Shown here: positions 1-8,335 of the stretch, piece by piece
Layout of the letters: the number at the start of each line of letters is the position of its first letter
Position numbering within the stretch: the first letter of the stretch is position 1
Assembly: GCA_965248495.1 (NCBI GenBank)
Contig: CBDFJL010000003.1
Coordinates: 806,001 to 870,000 of the forward strand
Length of the DNA: 64,000 nt
Reading direction: 5' to 3'
Origin: CAUYXS01 sp965248495
GTDB taxonomy: Bacteria; Chloroflexota; Dehalococcoidia; Lucifugimonadales; Australimonadaceae
Program-made: the position numbers and the translations under genes
Notes under the pieces: model-generated
The model's database searches: none
Seen by the model: only the letters and a program-made list of their open reading frames with translations
What the model was told of the DNA's origin: nothing

Positions 1-1011
1 GTCATCTCCATGCTCGACGCGCAGGCGCTACGCAGGGTCATCGAGGCTGAGCGCCCGGACTTCGTCGTGCCCGAGGTGGAGGCCATCGCGACGGACGAGC
101 TCGTGGCGTTGGAGCGCGAAGGGGTGCGCATCATCCCCACGGCACGGGCGACGCGGCTGACGATGGACCGCGAGGGCATTCGCCGCCTGGCGGCCGAGGA
201 GCTGGGCCTGCGAACGTCTTCCTACCGCTTCGCCGACTCGGAGGCCGAGTGCCTGCGGGCGGTCGGTGCCGTGGGATTGCCGTGCGTCGTCAAGCCGGTG
301 ATGAGCTCGTCGGGCCGCGGGCAAACGGTGCTGCGCGCGCTGGCCGACGTCGGCCGGGCGTGGGCCACGGCCATCGCCGGCGGACGCGGGAACTCCACGA
401 GGGTCATCGTCGAGGGGCTCGTGGAGTTCGATTACGAGATAACGTTGCTGACGGTCCGCCACGCCGGCGGCACGGCCTTCTGCGCTCCCGTCGGCCACCT
501 CCAGATCGCTGGCGACTACCGCGAGTCGTGGCAGCCGCAGCCAATGTCGGTCGCCGCGGCCGATGCGGCGCGGACGATCGCGAGCCGAGTGACGGACGCG
601 CTTGGCGGGCTCGGCGTCTTCGGTGTCGAGCTGTTCATCAAGGGCGACGACGTCTACTTCAGCGAGGTGTCGCCGCGCCCGCATGACACCGGCATGGTGA
701 CGCTGGTATCGCAGGACCTGTCGGAGTTCGCGCTGCACGTTCGCGCGGTGCTGGGGCTGCCGGTGCCCGCCATCGAGCAGCTGGGGCCGGCAGCGTCGTG
801 CGCGGTTGTCGTGGAGGGCAGCTCGGATAGCGTGCGCTTCGAGGGTGTGGACGCCGCGCTGGCCGAGCCGGGCACGGCGCTGCGGCTATTCGGCAAGCCG
901 GGGCTGGACGGTCACCGCCGCATGGGCGTGACGCTGGCGCGCGCCGACAGCATCGAAGAAGCGCGAGCCAAGGCACGGCGCTCCGCCGCGGCGCTACGCG
1001 CCGTGCTCTAG
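1..1011 (+). CDS. purT: Formate-dependent GAR transformylase PurT (5' end outside window)
   Basis: ATP-grasp enzyme that makes formyl-GAR from GAR, formate and ATP, step three of de novo purine synthesis in the cytosol. The frame is open to base 1, so about 60 N-terminal residues lie outside the window; 336 residues are visible. Family stretches seen in order are PEVEAIATDELVALE, RLTMDREGIRRLAAEE, the ATP loop KPVMSSSGRGQT, GDYRESWQPQPMS, and SEVSPRPHDTGMVTL near the metal-ATP site, with the C-terminal lid (RLFGKPGLDG) intact. The match is continuous with PurT and not with the related PurK. The stop codon overlaps tail-to-tail by four bases a decayed gene on the opposite strand. Confidence 0.93.
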   Translation, partial: VISMLDAQALRRVIEAERPDFVVPEVEAIATDELVALEREGVRIIPTARATRLTMDREGIRRLAAEELGLRTSSYRFADSEAECLRAVGAVGLPCVVKPVMSSSGRGQTVLRALADVGRAWATAIAGGRGNSTRVIVEGLVEFDYEITLLTVRHAGGTAFCAPVGHLQIAGDYRESWQPQPMSVAAADAARTIASRVTDALGGLGVFGVELFIKGDDVYFSEVSPRPHDTGMVTLVSQDLSEFALHVRAVLGLPVPAIEQLGPAASCAVVVEGSSDSVRFEGVDAALAEPGTALRLFGKPGLDGHRRMGVTLARADSIEEARAKARRSAAALRAVL

Positions 1012-1195
1012 GTCGCCTCGTCGGGCGGGCCGCCGACGTGCGCCACGGCGAATGCATCCGCCGAGCGCGCGGCCTCGAATTGGTCGAGCGCCTCCAATGC
1101 TCCGGACCGTAGACGACGGCCGGCCCGCTGCCCATCATCACCGCGACGCCGATGGTCTCGGTGATCTCGTCGCGGGTGGCGCCAGCCTGCGGCAC
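1008..1195 (-). pseudogene. Remnant of a carboxymuconolactone decarboxylase (AhpD-like) gene
   Basis: Minus-strand decay product. The first part reads PQAGATRDEITETIGVAV, then MMGSGPAVVYGP, the typical C-terminal helices of the carboxymuconolactone decarboxylase/AhpD family. The frame then shifts by one base near 1100 and continues as ALEALDQFEAARSADAF to a stop at 1008-1010. Only about 60 residues remain; the N-terminal half with the CxxC or catalytic region is absent, because the aldolase gene begins immediately upstream. Truncation plus a frameshift make it a pseudogene. It was recognised by reading across frames, so family membership rests on the short C-terminal motif. Confidence 0.65.
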
Positions 1196-1274
1196 CGCCG
1201 TGGAGTTGGTGTGAAAAGGGCGCGCCGCGCCGTGAACGCTCTGTGAAGGAAGCCCGGACGGGATCGCCGCGCCC

Positions 1275-2321
1275 TCAGCCTGCGGGGGCTGACGCCGTCT
1301 CCATGTCGCTGGTGTAGGCGCCCTGGCGTGCGGCCGACGTCAGTTTGGCGCGGTGCAGGTAGGCGCGCTGGGCCCGCTCGACGTTGGCGGCTTGGCCGAC
1401 CCATGCCGCGAGGGGCGCCGACTGAAGGCCGCGGCCGTAGGAGTAGCTGAGCTCCCAGGGGGCGCCCTCGACCGCGACCAGGCGGTTGATGGCATCCAAG
1501 TTTACCGTCGCCTGCTCGTCGCTCTGGCCACCGGACAAGAACACGATGCCGGGCACTGCCGCCGGTACCGTCGCCTTGAAGCAGTGGACCGTGCGGCGCG
1601 CGACCTCTGCGGCAGGGGCTCGGCCGGCCGCGTCCTTGCCCGACAGGACCATGTTGGGCTTGAGGAGGATGCCCTCTAGCGCCACACCCTGGTGGCCGAG
1701 GGCGTAGAAGACCTCGCGCAGCGTGCGCTCGGTGGCGTCGGCGCATTGGTCGATGGAGTGGGTGCCGTCCATGAGCACCTCCGGCTCCACGATGGGCACG
1801 AGGCCCGCCTCCTGGCAGAGGGCGGCGTAGCGAGCAAGGGCGTGGGCGTTGACGGCGATGCAGTAGTCGGAGGGGATGCCGTCGCCGATCGCGATGACCC
1901 CCCGCCACTTGGCGAAGCGCGCACCCAACCCGTGGTACTCGACCAGGCGCTCGCGCAAGCCGTCCAGCCCTTCGGTCACCGTTTCGCCGTCGGCTCCGGC
2001 GAGAGGCTTGGCGCCGGTGTCAACCTTGATGCCGGGGATGACGCCCCGATCTTGGAGGACGTTGACCAGCGGCGTTCCGTCGGCGGCATCCTGCCTGAGG
2101 GTCTCGTCGTAGAGGATGACGCCGCTGATGTATGCCTCGCCGCCGTCGGCGCGGAAGAGCATTTCGCGATAGTCGCGGCGGCTGTTCTCAGTGCTTTCGA
2201 CATTGATGGAGTCGAAGCGCCGCTTGATGGTCGACCCGCTTTCGTCGGCGGCCAGTATCCCCTTTGCTGGGGCCACCAGCGCCCGCGCGATCTTGTTCAA
2301 CGCTGCCAAGTCTGCGGCCAT
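1275..2321 (-). CDS. Class I fructose-bisphosphate aldolase
   Basis: Cytosolic glycolytic/gluconeogenic enzyme that interconverts fructose 1,6-bisphosphate and the triose phosphates by a Schiff-base mechanism. The 348-residue protein matches the animal/plant-type class I fold. It shows GILAADESGSTIKRR near residue 20, VDTGAKPL (active-site Lys region) near 100, FAKWRGVI (second Lys) near 138, EPEVLMDGTH, and ILLKPNMVLSG, where the Lys is the Schiff-base residue. LSGGQSDEQATVNL and YSYGRGLQ bind phosphate. A strong Shine-Dalgarno (AGAAGGAGG) sits six bases before the ATG. It is divergent from the antiporter gene. Class I enzymes of this type are scattered in bacteria, which usually use class II or FbaB types. 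Confidence 0.93.
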   Translation of the reverse strand: MAADLAALNKIARALVAPAKGILAADESGSTIKRRFDSINVESTENSRRDYREMLFRADGGEAYISGVILYDETLRQDAADGTPLVNVLQDRGVIPGIKVDTGAKPLAGADGETVTEGLDGLRERLVEYHGLGARFAKWRGVIAIGDGIPSDYCIAVNAHALARYAALCQEAGLVPIVEPEVLMDGTHSIDQCADATERTLREVFYALGHQGVALEGILLKPNMVLSGKDAAGRAPAAEVARRTVHCFKATVPAAVPGIVFLSGGQSDEQATVNLDAINRLVAVEGAPWELSYSYGRGLQSAPLAAWVGQAANVERAQRAYLHRAKLTSAARQGAYTSDMETASAPAG

Positions 2322-2489
2322 CGGGTCCTCCTTCTCGGGAGCCCTCCGGGCCTACCGAGGAGGCTATAATAGCGCCCGCTCACGGGCGAGGCCACGAAGG
2401 GCCGCGACCACCCGCCGGCGGGTGGAGCTTCGCCCCGCTGGTGCCCCTGGTGCGAGCCCCCCGAACGGCGGAGCGCTTCCCGACCACAC

Positions 2490-3476
2490 ATGGATAGCCT
2501 CTCAGTAGCGCTGCCCGTCTTTTTCGCCAGCGCCGTCGTGGTCGTTCTTGCCGGGGTCGCGCTCGCCTACTTCGGCGATGAGATCGCCGAGCGTACCGGC
2601 TGGGGCGCGCTCTGGGTCGGCACCATCCTCGTCAGCGTCGCCACGTCGCTTCCCGAGCTGATCACCAACATCAGCGCCGTCATCATCGACGCGCCGGACA
2701 TTGCGCTGGGCAACGCGTTCGGGGCCGACGCGATCAACATGTTCACGCTGGCAGCCATCGCGGCCGTCTTCGGCGTCGGACGGCTGTTCAGCGAGCAGCC
2801 GACGCAGACGCTGGTGCTGGCGCTGGCAGCGGTCGTGCTCGCCCTCGTCACGTTAGGCGTGGTCGTCACCGGCGACACCGCGCTGGGCCCGTCGAGCGTC
2901 GGGGGCCTGATCGTCGCAGCCTCCTACGTGGGCGCGATGCGCGTCGTCTACGCAGCTCGATCCAAGGAGCCGGAGGACCCGGACGCCCTGCCCGACGTGG
3001 CGGGCTCGGCGACGCGCGCCTGGATCGGCTTCGGCGTCGCCTCACTGGCCATAATCGGCACGGCGCCGCTGCTGGCCGCGAGCGCCGACGGCATCGCCGG
3101 CGCCAGTGGGCTCTCGGCCAGTTTCGTTGGTGTGCTGATGGTCTCCATTGTCACGACGCTGCCGGAAGCGACCGTGTCGGTGACGGCCATGTTGCGCAAC
3201 TCACCGGGGTTGGTCATCGGCAACCTCTTCGGCTCCTGCGCCTTCAACCTGTTCGTTATCCCCATCGCGGACCTGGCCGACGGTGAGCCGTTGCTCGCCG
3301 GCGCCGGCTCGGCGCACATCCTGGCCCTGGCCGCGGCGGCCGCGCTCATGGCGGCGGGCCTCCTGGCGATGGTGGCCGCGGCGCGCAAGCGGCTGGCGGT
3401 TGCCAAAGCGCTCGTGCCCCTCATGATGGTCGGCTACCTCGGAACGGTCTACGGTGTCTTCGTCCTGGCGGACTAG
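2490..3476 (+). CDS. Sodium/calcium exchanger-family antiporter (YrbG-like CaCA)
   Basis: Inner-membrane cation antiporter, 328 residues, with about ten hydrophobic segments in two inverted halves as in the CaCA superfamily. The two alpha-repeats are visible: GTILVSVATSLPELITN followed by GNAFGADAINM in the first half, and GVLMVSIVTTLPEATVS followed by GNLFGSCAFNL in the second. These carry the conserved acidic and Ser/Thr cation ligands. The ion cannot be fixed from sequence: Na+/Ca2+ or H+/cation exchange are both possible. It is monocistronic and divergent from aldolase. A TATAAT hexamer at 2365-2370 is a candidate -10 box, but no good -35 is seen. Confidence 0.88.
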   Translation: MDSLSVALPVFFASAVVVVLAGVALAYFGDEIAERTGWGALWVGTILVSVATSLPELITNISAVIIDAPDIALGNAFGADAINMFTLAAIAAVFGVGRLFSEQPTQTLVLALAAVVLALVTLGVVVTGDTALGPSSVGGLIVAASYVGAMRVVYAARSKEPEDPDALPDVAGSATRAWIGFGVASLAIIGTAPLLAASADGIAGASGLSASFVGVLMVSIVTTLPEATVSVTAMLRNSPGLVIGNLFGSCAFNLFVIPIADLADGEPLLAGAGSAHILALAAAAALMAAGLLAMVAAARKRLAVAKALVPLMMVGYLGTVYGVFVLAD

Positions 3477-3525
3477 ACGGTCGAGTTGGTGAATACCCAC
3501 GCGAAGGGTTTCTGGAGGTGCGGCG

Positions 3526-4410
3526 GTGCAAATAGGTGTGTGCCTGCCCCACTACGGCCTGGCGATGGACCCCGCTGGGACGCGGACCTTCGCCGAGCGC
3601 GTGGAGAGACTGGGGTTCGACTCGTTATGGGTGACCGATCATGTGATCGTCCCCAAGGAGCTCGACATCATCTACAAGGAGCGCATGCTGGACCCGCTCG
3701 CGACCCTCAGTTACCTGGCTGGGGTCACCAGCACCGTGCGCCTGGGGACCAGCGTCATCATCCTGCCGTATCGCAACCCCGTTATCGTTGCCAAGGAGCT
3801 GGCCACCATCGACGTCCTCAGCGGAGGCTGGGTCATCTTCGGTGCCGCCTCTGGCTGGATGGAGGGTGAGTTCGCCGCGCTTGGCGCCGACTTCGCGAAC
3901 CGTGGCGCCCTCGCCGACGAGTACCTCCAGGTCATCACGGCGCTCTGGACGCGCTCGGAGCCGGAGCTGAAGATGGAGCATTTCGACATTCGCGGGGTCG
4001 TCGCCTCGCCGGAGCCCGCGCAACGCCCGCGCCCGCCCATCTGGATCGGCGGGCAGAGCCCGCCGGCGGCGCGCCGAGCGGTCGCCTTCGGCGACGTGTG
4101 GCACCCCAACCTGCCTTCGTGGGAGGAGGTCGAGGGCGCGCCGCGCTACCTCGCCGACCTGTCCGCCAGGGTCGGCCGTGCCCAACCGCCTGGGCTGGCG
4201 ATGCGGGCCTCGGTGAACTTCGACGTACCGCCGCCCGAAGGCGCTCGCCCCGGCTTCTACGGCGCTCCCGAGCAGATGGCCGGTACCGCGCAGCGTTTCG
4301 CCGCCGCGGGCGTCAGCCACCTGCTGCTCAGCTGGCGCGATATGCCGTTTCGGGAGGTGCTGGCCGAGCTGGAGCGCTTCGGGGCCGAGGTCCTCCCGGC
4401 GGCCCGCTAG
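3526..4410 (+). CDS. LLM-class flavin/F420-dependent oxidoreductase
   Basis: Luciferase-like monooxygenase family enzyme of 294 residues, cytosolic, using reduced FMN or coenzyme F420; the substrate is unknown. The TIM-barrel signatures are visible: MQIGVCLPHYG at strand 1, LGFDSLWVTDHV, TSTVRLGTSVIILPYR, the cofactor-contacting G-A-A-S-G-W-M stretch, and RPPIWIGGQSP. The start is a GTG at 3526 with GGAGG eight bases upstream. Length and pattern fit the TIGR03619-like F420 subgroup, common in Chloroflexota and Actinomycetota, but F420 rather than FMN use is inferred. Its stop overlaps the end of ctaG by four bases on the other strand. Confidence 0.87.
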   Translation: MQIGVCLPHYGLAMDPAGTRTFAERVERLGFDSLWVTDHVIVPKELDIIYKERMLDPLATLSYLAGVTSTVRLGTSVIILPYRNPVIVAKELATIDVLSGGWVIFGAASGWMEGEFAALGADFANRGALADEYLQVITALWTRSEPELKMEHFDIRGVVASPEPAQRPRPPIWIGGQSPPAARRAVAFGDVWHPNLPSWEEVEGAPRYLADLSARVGRAQPPGLAMRASVNFDVPPPEGARPGFYGAPEQMAGTAQRFAAAGVSHLLLSWRDMPFREVLAELERFGAEVLPAAR

Positions 4411-5282
4411 GGGCCGGGTGCCAGCGGGGTCTCGCGCTCGCGCTGCTGCCGCTCTTCAGTCCGTACCACGAAGATCAGCACGGTCAACAGCGCGGTCATG
4501 AGGATCATCGAGCCGGGTATCCACATGATGATGCCGCCGAGCTGCTGGTCCTCGAGTGGTGTCAGCCCGTAGTCACTCGTGAAGTCTGAGTAGAAGCCGT
4601 ACCACGCCGAAGGCGCAAAGGCGAGGAAGGCGCCCAGCACGAATACCGGGACCGTGGTGAAAAAGATGTACGGGACCCGAGCAAGGTAGGAGAGGTTCGG
4701 CTTGAGCGGCACGGGATCGACGACATTCCACCACCACACCATCGACGCGCCCAGGAACGTCGCGTGCTCGAAGAGGTGGGCCGGCGCGCTGCGCAGCGCG
4801 AGATCGAACGCGCCGGGTATGTGCCACGCCAATAGGGCCGTCACGTAGAGCGGCCAGGCCACCAGCGGCAATGCCGCGATTCTTAGGGGCACCCGCACCA
4901 GAGGCGACTTCAGGGCGGGAATCACCAGCGCTCGGCGAATGCCACGAGGGATACCGCGCAGGACCGGAATCATGGGCGCGCCCAGCAGCAGCAGGGGGGG
5001 CGCCACGGCGACGAGCAGGAGGTGCTGGACCATGTGCGTGAGGAACAGCTCGTCCGCCAGGTGGTCGAGTGGGGACACCAGCGCGACGAGGATGATCGCC
5101 AACGCCGCGTAGAAGGACAGGGGCCGCCAGGCTGGGTGACGCCGCCGGCGCGAGCCGCGGGAGCGTGCGAGCCCCCTGGCGTAGAGCCACGCGCCAAGCG
5201 GAATCAACACCAGTGCGATGGGGTCCAAGGACCATGCCGCCCAGGTCGAGACTCCCTCACTGCCGATGTGGAGCGCGATCAA
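4407..5282 (-). CDS. ctaG: Cytochrome c oxidase assembly protein, CtaG_Caa3 family
   Basis: Polytopic membrane protein (291 residues, about seven hydrophobic segments) of the caa3-type CtaG family, which is unrelated to the copper chaperone CtaG/Cox11 but needed for caa3 oxidase biogenesis. Family features are SPLDHLADELFLTHMVQHLLL with its conserved His residues, APPLLLLGAP, WHIPGAFD, and EHATFLGASMVWWW with histidine near residue 150. It is the last gene of the oxidase cluster, 46 bp behind ctaF, so it is probably co-transcribed. The C-terminus is charged (RTEERQQRERE) and probably cytoplasmic. Assignment is firm from context plus motifs. Confidence 0.9.
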   Translation of the reverse strand: MIALHIGSEGVSTWAAWSLDPIALVLIPLGAWLYARGLARSRGSRRRRHPAWRPLSFYAALAIILVALVSPLDHLADELFLTHMVQHLLLVAVAPPLLLLGAPMIPVLRGIPRGIRRALVIPALKSPLVRVPLRIAALPLVAWPLYVTALLAWHIPGAFDLALRSAPAHLFEHATFLGASMVWWWNVVDPVPLKPNLSYLARVPYIFFTTVPVFVLGAFLAFAPSAWYGFYSDFTSDYGLTPLEDQQLGGIIMWIPGSMILMTALLTVLIFVVRTEERQQRERETPLAPGP

Positions 5283-5328
5283 CGCAACGTCCTGCCCGAC
5301 CGCAGGCTCGGGGCGGCTTGAGGCACCG

Positions 5329-5655
5329 CTAGCGCGTCAGGCTGGAGAACAACGCCAGGAGCACCATGAGGATCGATAACATGATGAAGAACGGCGCGAC
5401 GAAGAGCAGCGTGAAGCGCCAGTTGTCGAACTTGAGGTGCATGTAGTACGCAACGACGATGGCGAACTTCACGCCCGATAGAGCCAGGATGATCCCCGTC
5501 ATCACGGCCGAGCTCAGGCTCGAAATGTAGAAGACCCCGAACTCGCCGAGTGTGATCACGGTCAGGATGACGGCGATGCGTATGTAGACCGCCGCGGTCG
5601 GGTGGGCGCCGTGCGCCGCGTGGTCCAATTGTCCTGCGTGAATGTCGTGCGCCAT
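5329..5655 (-). CDS. ctaF: Cytochrome c oxidase subunit IV (prokaryotic, caa3-type)
   Basis: Small 108-residue membrane subunit of caa3/aa3 oxidases with three transmembrane segments (about residues 24-46, 49-70 and 80-103). The conserved central piece VKFAIVVAYYMHLKFD is the hallmark of the prokaryotic COX4 family. It packs against subunits I and III and has no redox centre. The His-rich N-terminus (HDIHAGQLDHAAHGAH) is cytoplasmic in relatives. The gene starts six bases after the ctaE stop. Confidence 0.92.
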   Translation of the reverse strand: MAHDIHAGQLDHAAHGAHPTAAVYIRIAVILTVITLGEFGVFYISSLSSAVMTGIILALSGVKFAIVVAYYMHLKFDNWRFTLLFVAPFFIMLSILMVLLALFSSLTR

Positions 5656-5661
5656 GTCCAG

Positions 5662-6315
5662 CTACCCCACGAGCCTGACCGCTGCGCCGGCGTGCTCCAG
5701 CAGCCGGTCGTCGACGCCGAACGCGCCGATCAAGTAGACGACGCCGAAGATGACGATCCAAACGATGTCGACGAAGTGCCAGTACAGGCCGGCGATCTCG
5801 ACGTCGAGCGAGTTCTCCTGTTTGATCTTGCCCTTGTATGAGGCGAAGAAGATCGACCAGAGCCAGATGATGCCGACGGTAACGTGAGCGCCGTGGAAGC
5901 CAGTCAGAATCAGGAAGCTGCTTCCGAACAGGCTGGTCCGCGGCGTGAGCCCCTCAGCGGCGAACTGGGTGAACTCGGTCATCTGGAAGCCGATGAACAC
6001 CATTCCGAGCAGCGCGGTCGCAGCCGTCCAGAAACGGAACGGGCCCATCTGGCCACGCTGGATAGCGGCCAGTGCCAGCACCATCGCCAGGCTGCTGGTC
6101 AGCAGCACGAAGGTGCTGATCGTCGTGACAGGGATGTTGAAGATATCTTCGATCGGCCCCGTCTGGGTCGCGGTCCGGTTGATCAGGTGGGTCGTAATGA
6201 GCGGCCCGAAGAACATCGCGTCCGAGCCCAGGAATGCCCACATGAGGAGCTTCCGGTTGTTCAGCCCGGTGGAGGTGCGGTGGTCCGCTTCGGGTCCTTG
6301 CGCTATGTATTGCAT
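5662..6315 (-). CDS. ctaE: Cytochrome c oxidase subunit III
   Basis: Membrane subunit III of the heme-copper oxidase, 217 residues with five transmembrane segments (the short bacterial form lacking the first two helices). Signatures are KLLMWAFLGSDAMFFG near residue 23, the acidic/His helix ending FTQF, SSFLILTGFHGAHVTVG, and DVEIAGLYWHFVDIVWI. It stabilises subunit I and its proton path. It lies between ctaD (54 bp gap) and ctaF (6 bp gap). The 54-bp gap to ctaD contains a GC-rich REP-like motif (CACCCTGAGCCTGTCGAGGG) on the plus strand, a sequence type often scattered in bacterial intergenic spaces. Confidence 0.95.
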   Translation of the reverse strand: MQYIAQGPEADHRTSTGLNNRKLLMWAFLGSDAMFFGPLITTHLINRTATQTGPIEDIFNIPVTTISTFVLLTSSLAMVLALAAIQRGQMGPFRFWTAATALLGMVFIGFQMTEFTQFAAEGLTPRTSLFGSSFLILTGFHGAHVTVGIIWLWSIFFASYKGKIKQENSLDVEIAGLYWHFVDIVWIVIFGVVYLIGAFGVDDRLLEHAGAAVRLVG

Positions 6316-6369
6316 TCTGATTTTCCGCTCACCCTGAGCCTGTCGAGGGTCACCAGCGCCCGTTGGGGC

Positions 6370-8229
6370 CTAGTGGTGAACGCCCTCCAGGGCCTCGGTT
6401 GCCGTGACGGGCTCGAACACCCACCGGTACAGCGAGTAGACCATCAGCAGCCCCGCGCTCGAACTCATGAACAGCCCGAAGATGGTGTTCCACTGCCACA
6501 CCATCAGCCCCCCGGCCGCGAGGGTGACGCCGGCGGCGAGCAGCATGGGCCAGTAGGACGGCGACGGCATGTGAATGGCCGACTCGTCGAAGTACGGCAG
6601 CTCCGGCGGCTCCACGGCGTTCGCTTCGTCGTCCCACAAAGGGTACAGGCTGCGCACTGTCGGGACCACCGCGAAGTTGTAGTGGGGCGGCGGCGACGAG
6701 ATCGCCCACTCCAGGGTCGGCGCGCCCCAAGGGTTGTTCCCGGCGGGCTGCCCGATGCGGGCGCTGCGGAACATGTTCAGCAGCATCACGAAGATGGCGG
6801 CGGTGACCACGACGGACCCGAAGCTGACCAAGAGGTTGATGCCCTCCCAGCCCTGGTCGGCTGAGTAGGTGTAGATGCGGCGGGGCATACCGAGCACGCC
6901 CAGGATGTGCATCGGGAAGAACGTCAGGTTGAAGCCGGCGAACATGAGCCAGAAGTGCAGCTTGCCCAGGCTCTCGCTCATCATGCGGCCGGTCATCTTC
7001 GGGAACCAGTAGTACAGGCCGGCGGTGAGTCCGAAGACGCTCCCGCCGAACAGCACGTAGTGGAAGTGGGCGACGATGAAGTAGGTGTCCTGTTGCTGCG
7101 TGTCGACGGGCACGACCGCGTGCATCACACCGCTCAATCCGCCCAGCATGAACATGGAGATGAAGCCCAGCGCGAACAGCAGTGGCGTCTTGAACACAAT
7201 CGACCCGCCATAGAGCGTGCCCAGCCAGTTGAAGATCTTCACCCCAGTCGGCACGGCGATGGCCATGGTGGCGACGGAGAACGCAGAGAGGGCCCAGGTA
7301 CCGAGCCCGACCGTAAACATGTGGTGAGCCCACACCCCGAATCCCATGAAGCCGATGACGGCGCCCGCCATGACCACGGTCATGTAGCCGAACAGCGGCT
7401 TGCGCGAGAAGGTCGGGAGAATGTCCGACACGATGCCCATGGCCGGCAGGATCAGGATGTAGACCTCCGGGTGCCCGAAGACCCAGAACAGATGCTGCCA
7501 CAGCAGCGGGTCCGCGCCGGCGGAGACGTCGAAGAAGGTGGTGCCGACGAACCGATCAAGCAGCAGTAGCGTGAGTGCCACCGTGATGACAGGGAAGGCG
7601 AAGATGATTAGGAATGAAATGATCAGCGTCATCCACACGAACAGCGGCATGCGCATCAGCGTCATGCCGGGCGCGCGCAGGTTGATGATGGTCACCACGA
7701 AGTTGAAGCCTGCGGCCAGCGTGCCGATACCCAGCACCTGGAGGCCTAAAATCCAGAAGTCGACGCCGCTCGCACCCGAATATTCGCTCGAAGTCAGCGG
7801 CGCGTAGGCGAACCATCCGGCGTCCGGTGCCGATGCCTTGAAGAAGGAGACGTTCATCAGGATGGCGCCGAACAGGAACAACCAGTAGGAGAGCGCGTTC
7901 AGCCGGGGGAACGCGACGTCACGCGCACCGATCATCAGTGGAACCAGGAAATTGAAGAAGGCGGCACCCATGGGCATGATCACCATGAAGATCATGGTGG
8001 TGCCGTGCATGGTGAACAGCGCGTTGAAGGTGTCCGCGTCGACCAGGTCGGAGTCGGCCTGGGCCAGCTGGGCCCGCATGACCAGCGCCTCGACTCCGCC
8101 GAGGATGAAGAACACGATGGCGGAGACGCCGTAGAGGATGCCGATCTTCTTGTGATCGACGGTCGTCATCCAGGCCCACACACCTGTGGGCGCGATCGGG
8201 CGCCGCAATATCGCGATGTTCGCTGCCAT
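6370..8229 (-). CDS. ctaD: Cytochrome c oxidase subunit I
   Basis: Catalytic subunit (heme a, heme a3-CuB) that reduces O2 to water and pumps protons across the cytoplasmic membrane. Twelve core helices are visible with TVDHKKIG, HGTTMIFMVIMPMGAAFFNF (heme a His), GHPEVYILILPAMG (CuB His and cross-linked Tyr, with the K-channel region), HHMFTVG (CuB His pair) and FIVAHFHYVLFGG (heme a3/a His). About 90 residues after the core, including a last pair of hydrophobic helices, resemble a fused small-subunit domain as in other caa3 enzymes. The start is taken at the ATG at 8229 preceded by AAGGAAGAG. An in-frame TTG at 8251-8253 lies inside a repeat and is less likely. Confidence 0.95.
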   Translation of the reverse strand: MAANIAILRRPIAPTGVWAWMTTVDHKKIGILYGVSAIVFFILGGVEALVMRAQLAQADSDLVDADTFNALFTMHGTTMIFMVIMPMGAAFFNFLVPLMIGARDVAFPRLNALSYWLFLFGAILMNVSFFKASAPDAGWFAYAPLTSSEYSGASGVDFWILGLQVLGIGTLAAGFNFVVTIINLRAPGMTLMRMPLFVWMTLIISFLIIFAFPVITVALTLLLLDRFVGTTFFDVSAGADPLLWQHLFWVFGHPEVYILILPAMGIVSDILPTFSRKPLFGYMTVVMAGAVIGFMGFGVWAHHMFTVGLGTWALSAFSVATMAIAVPTGVKIFNWLGTLYGGSIVFKTPLLFALGFISMFMLGGLSGVMHAVVPVDTQQQDTYFIVAHFHYVLFGGSVFGLTAGLYYWFPKMTGRMMSESLGKLHFWLMFAGFNLTFFPMHILGVLGMPRRIYTYSADQGWEGINLLVSFGSVVVTAAIFVMLLNMFRSARIGQPAGNNPWGAPTLEWAISSPPPHYNFAVVPTVRSLYPLWDDEANAVEPPELPYFDESAIHMPSPSYWPMLLAAGVTLAAGGLMVWQWNTIFGLFMSSSAGLLMVYSLYRWVFEPVTATEALEGVHH

Positions 8230-8242
8230 CTCTTCCTTCTTG

Positions 8243-8296
8243 AGCCCCTTCAAGCCCCAGTCGGGCTTCAGCCCCTTTTAGCCCCAGTCGGGCTTC
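8243..8296. repeat. Two tandem 27-bp hairpin repeats upstream of ctaD
   Basis: Two direct copies (8243-8269, 8270-8296) differ at only two positions. Each contains the palindrome AAGCCC-n5-GGGCTT. A partial third start (AGCC) follows. The repeats lie between ctaC and ctaD, directly before the ctaD ribosome binding site, so the mRNA would carry two identical hairpins. They could act as an mRNA processing or stability element setting subunit ratios, or be a REP-like repeat; the second is the plainer reading. Confidence 0.7.
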
Positions 8297-8335
8297 AGCC
8301 AGACTCTAGCACTCGGCTGGTCCGCGTCACTGCCT

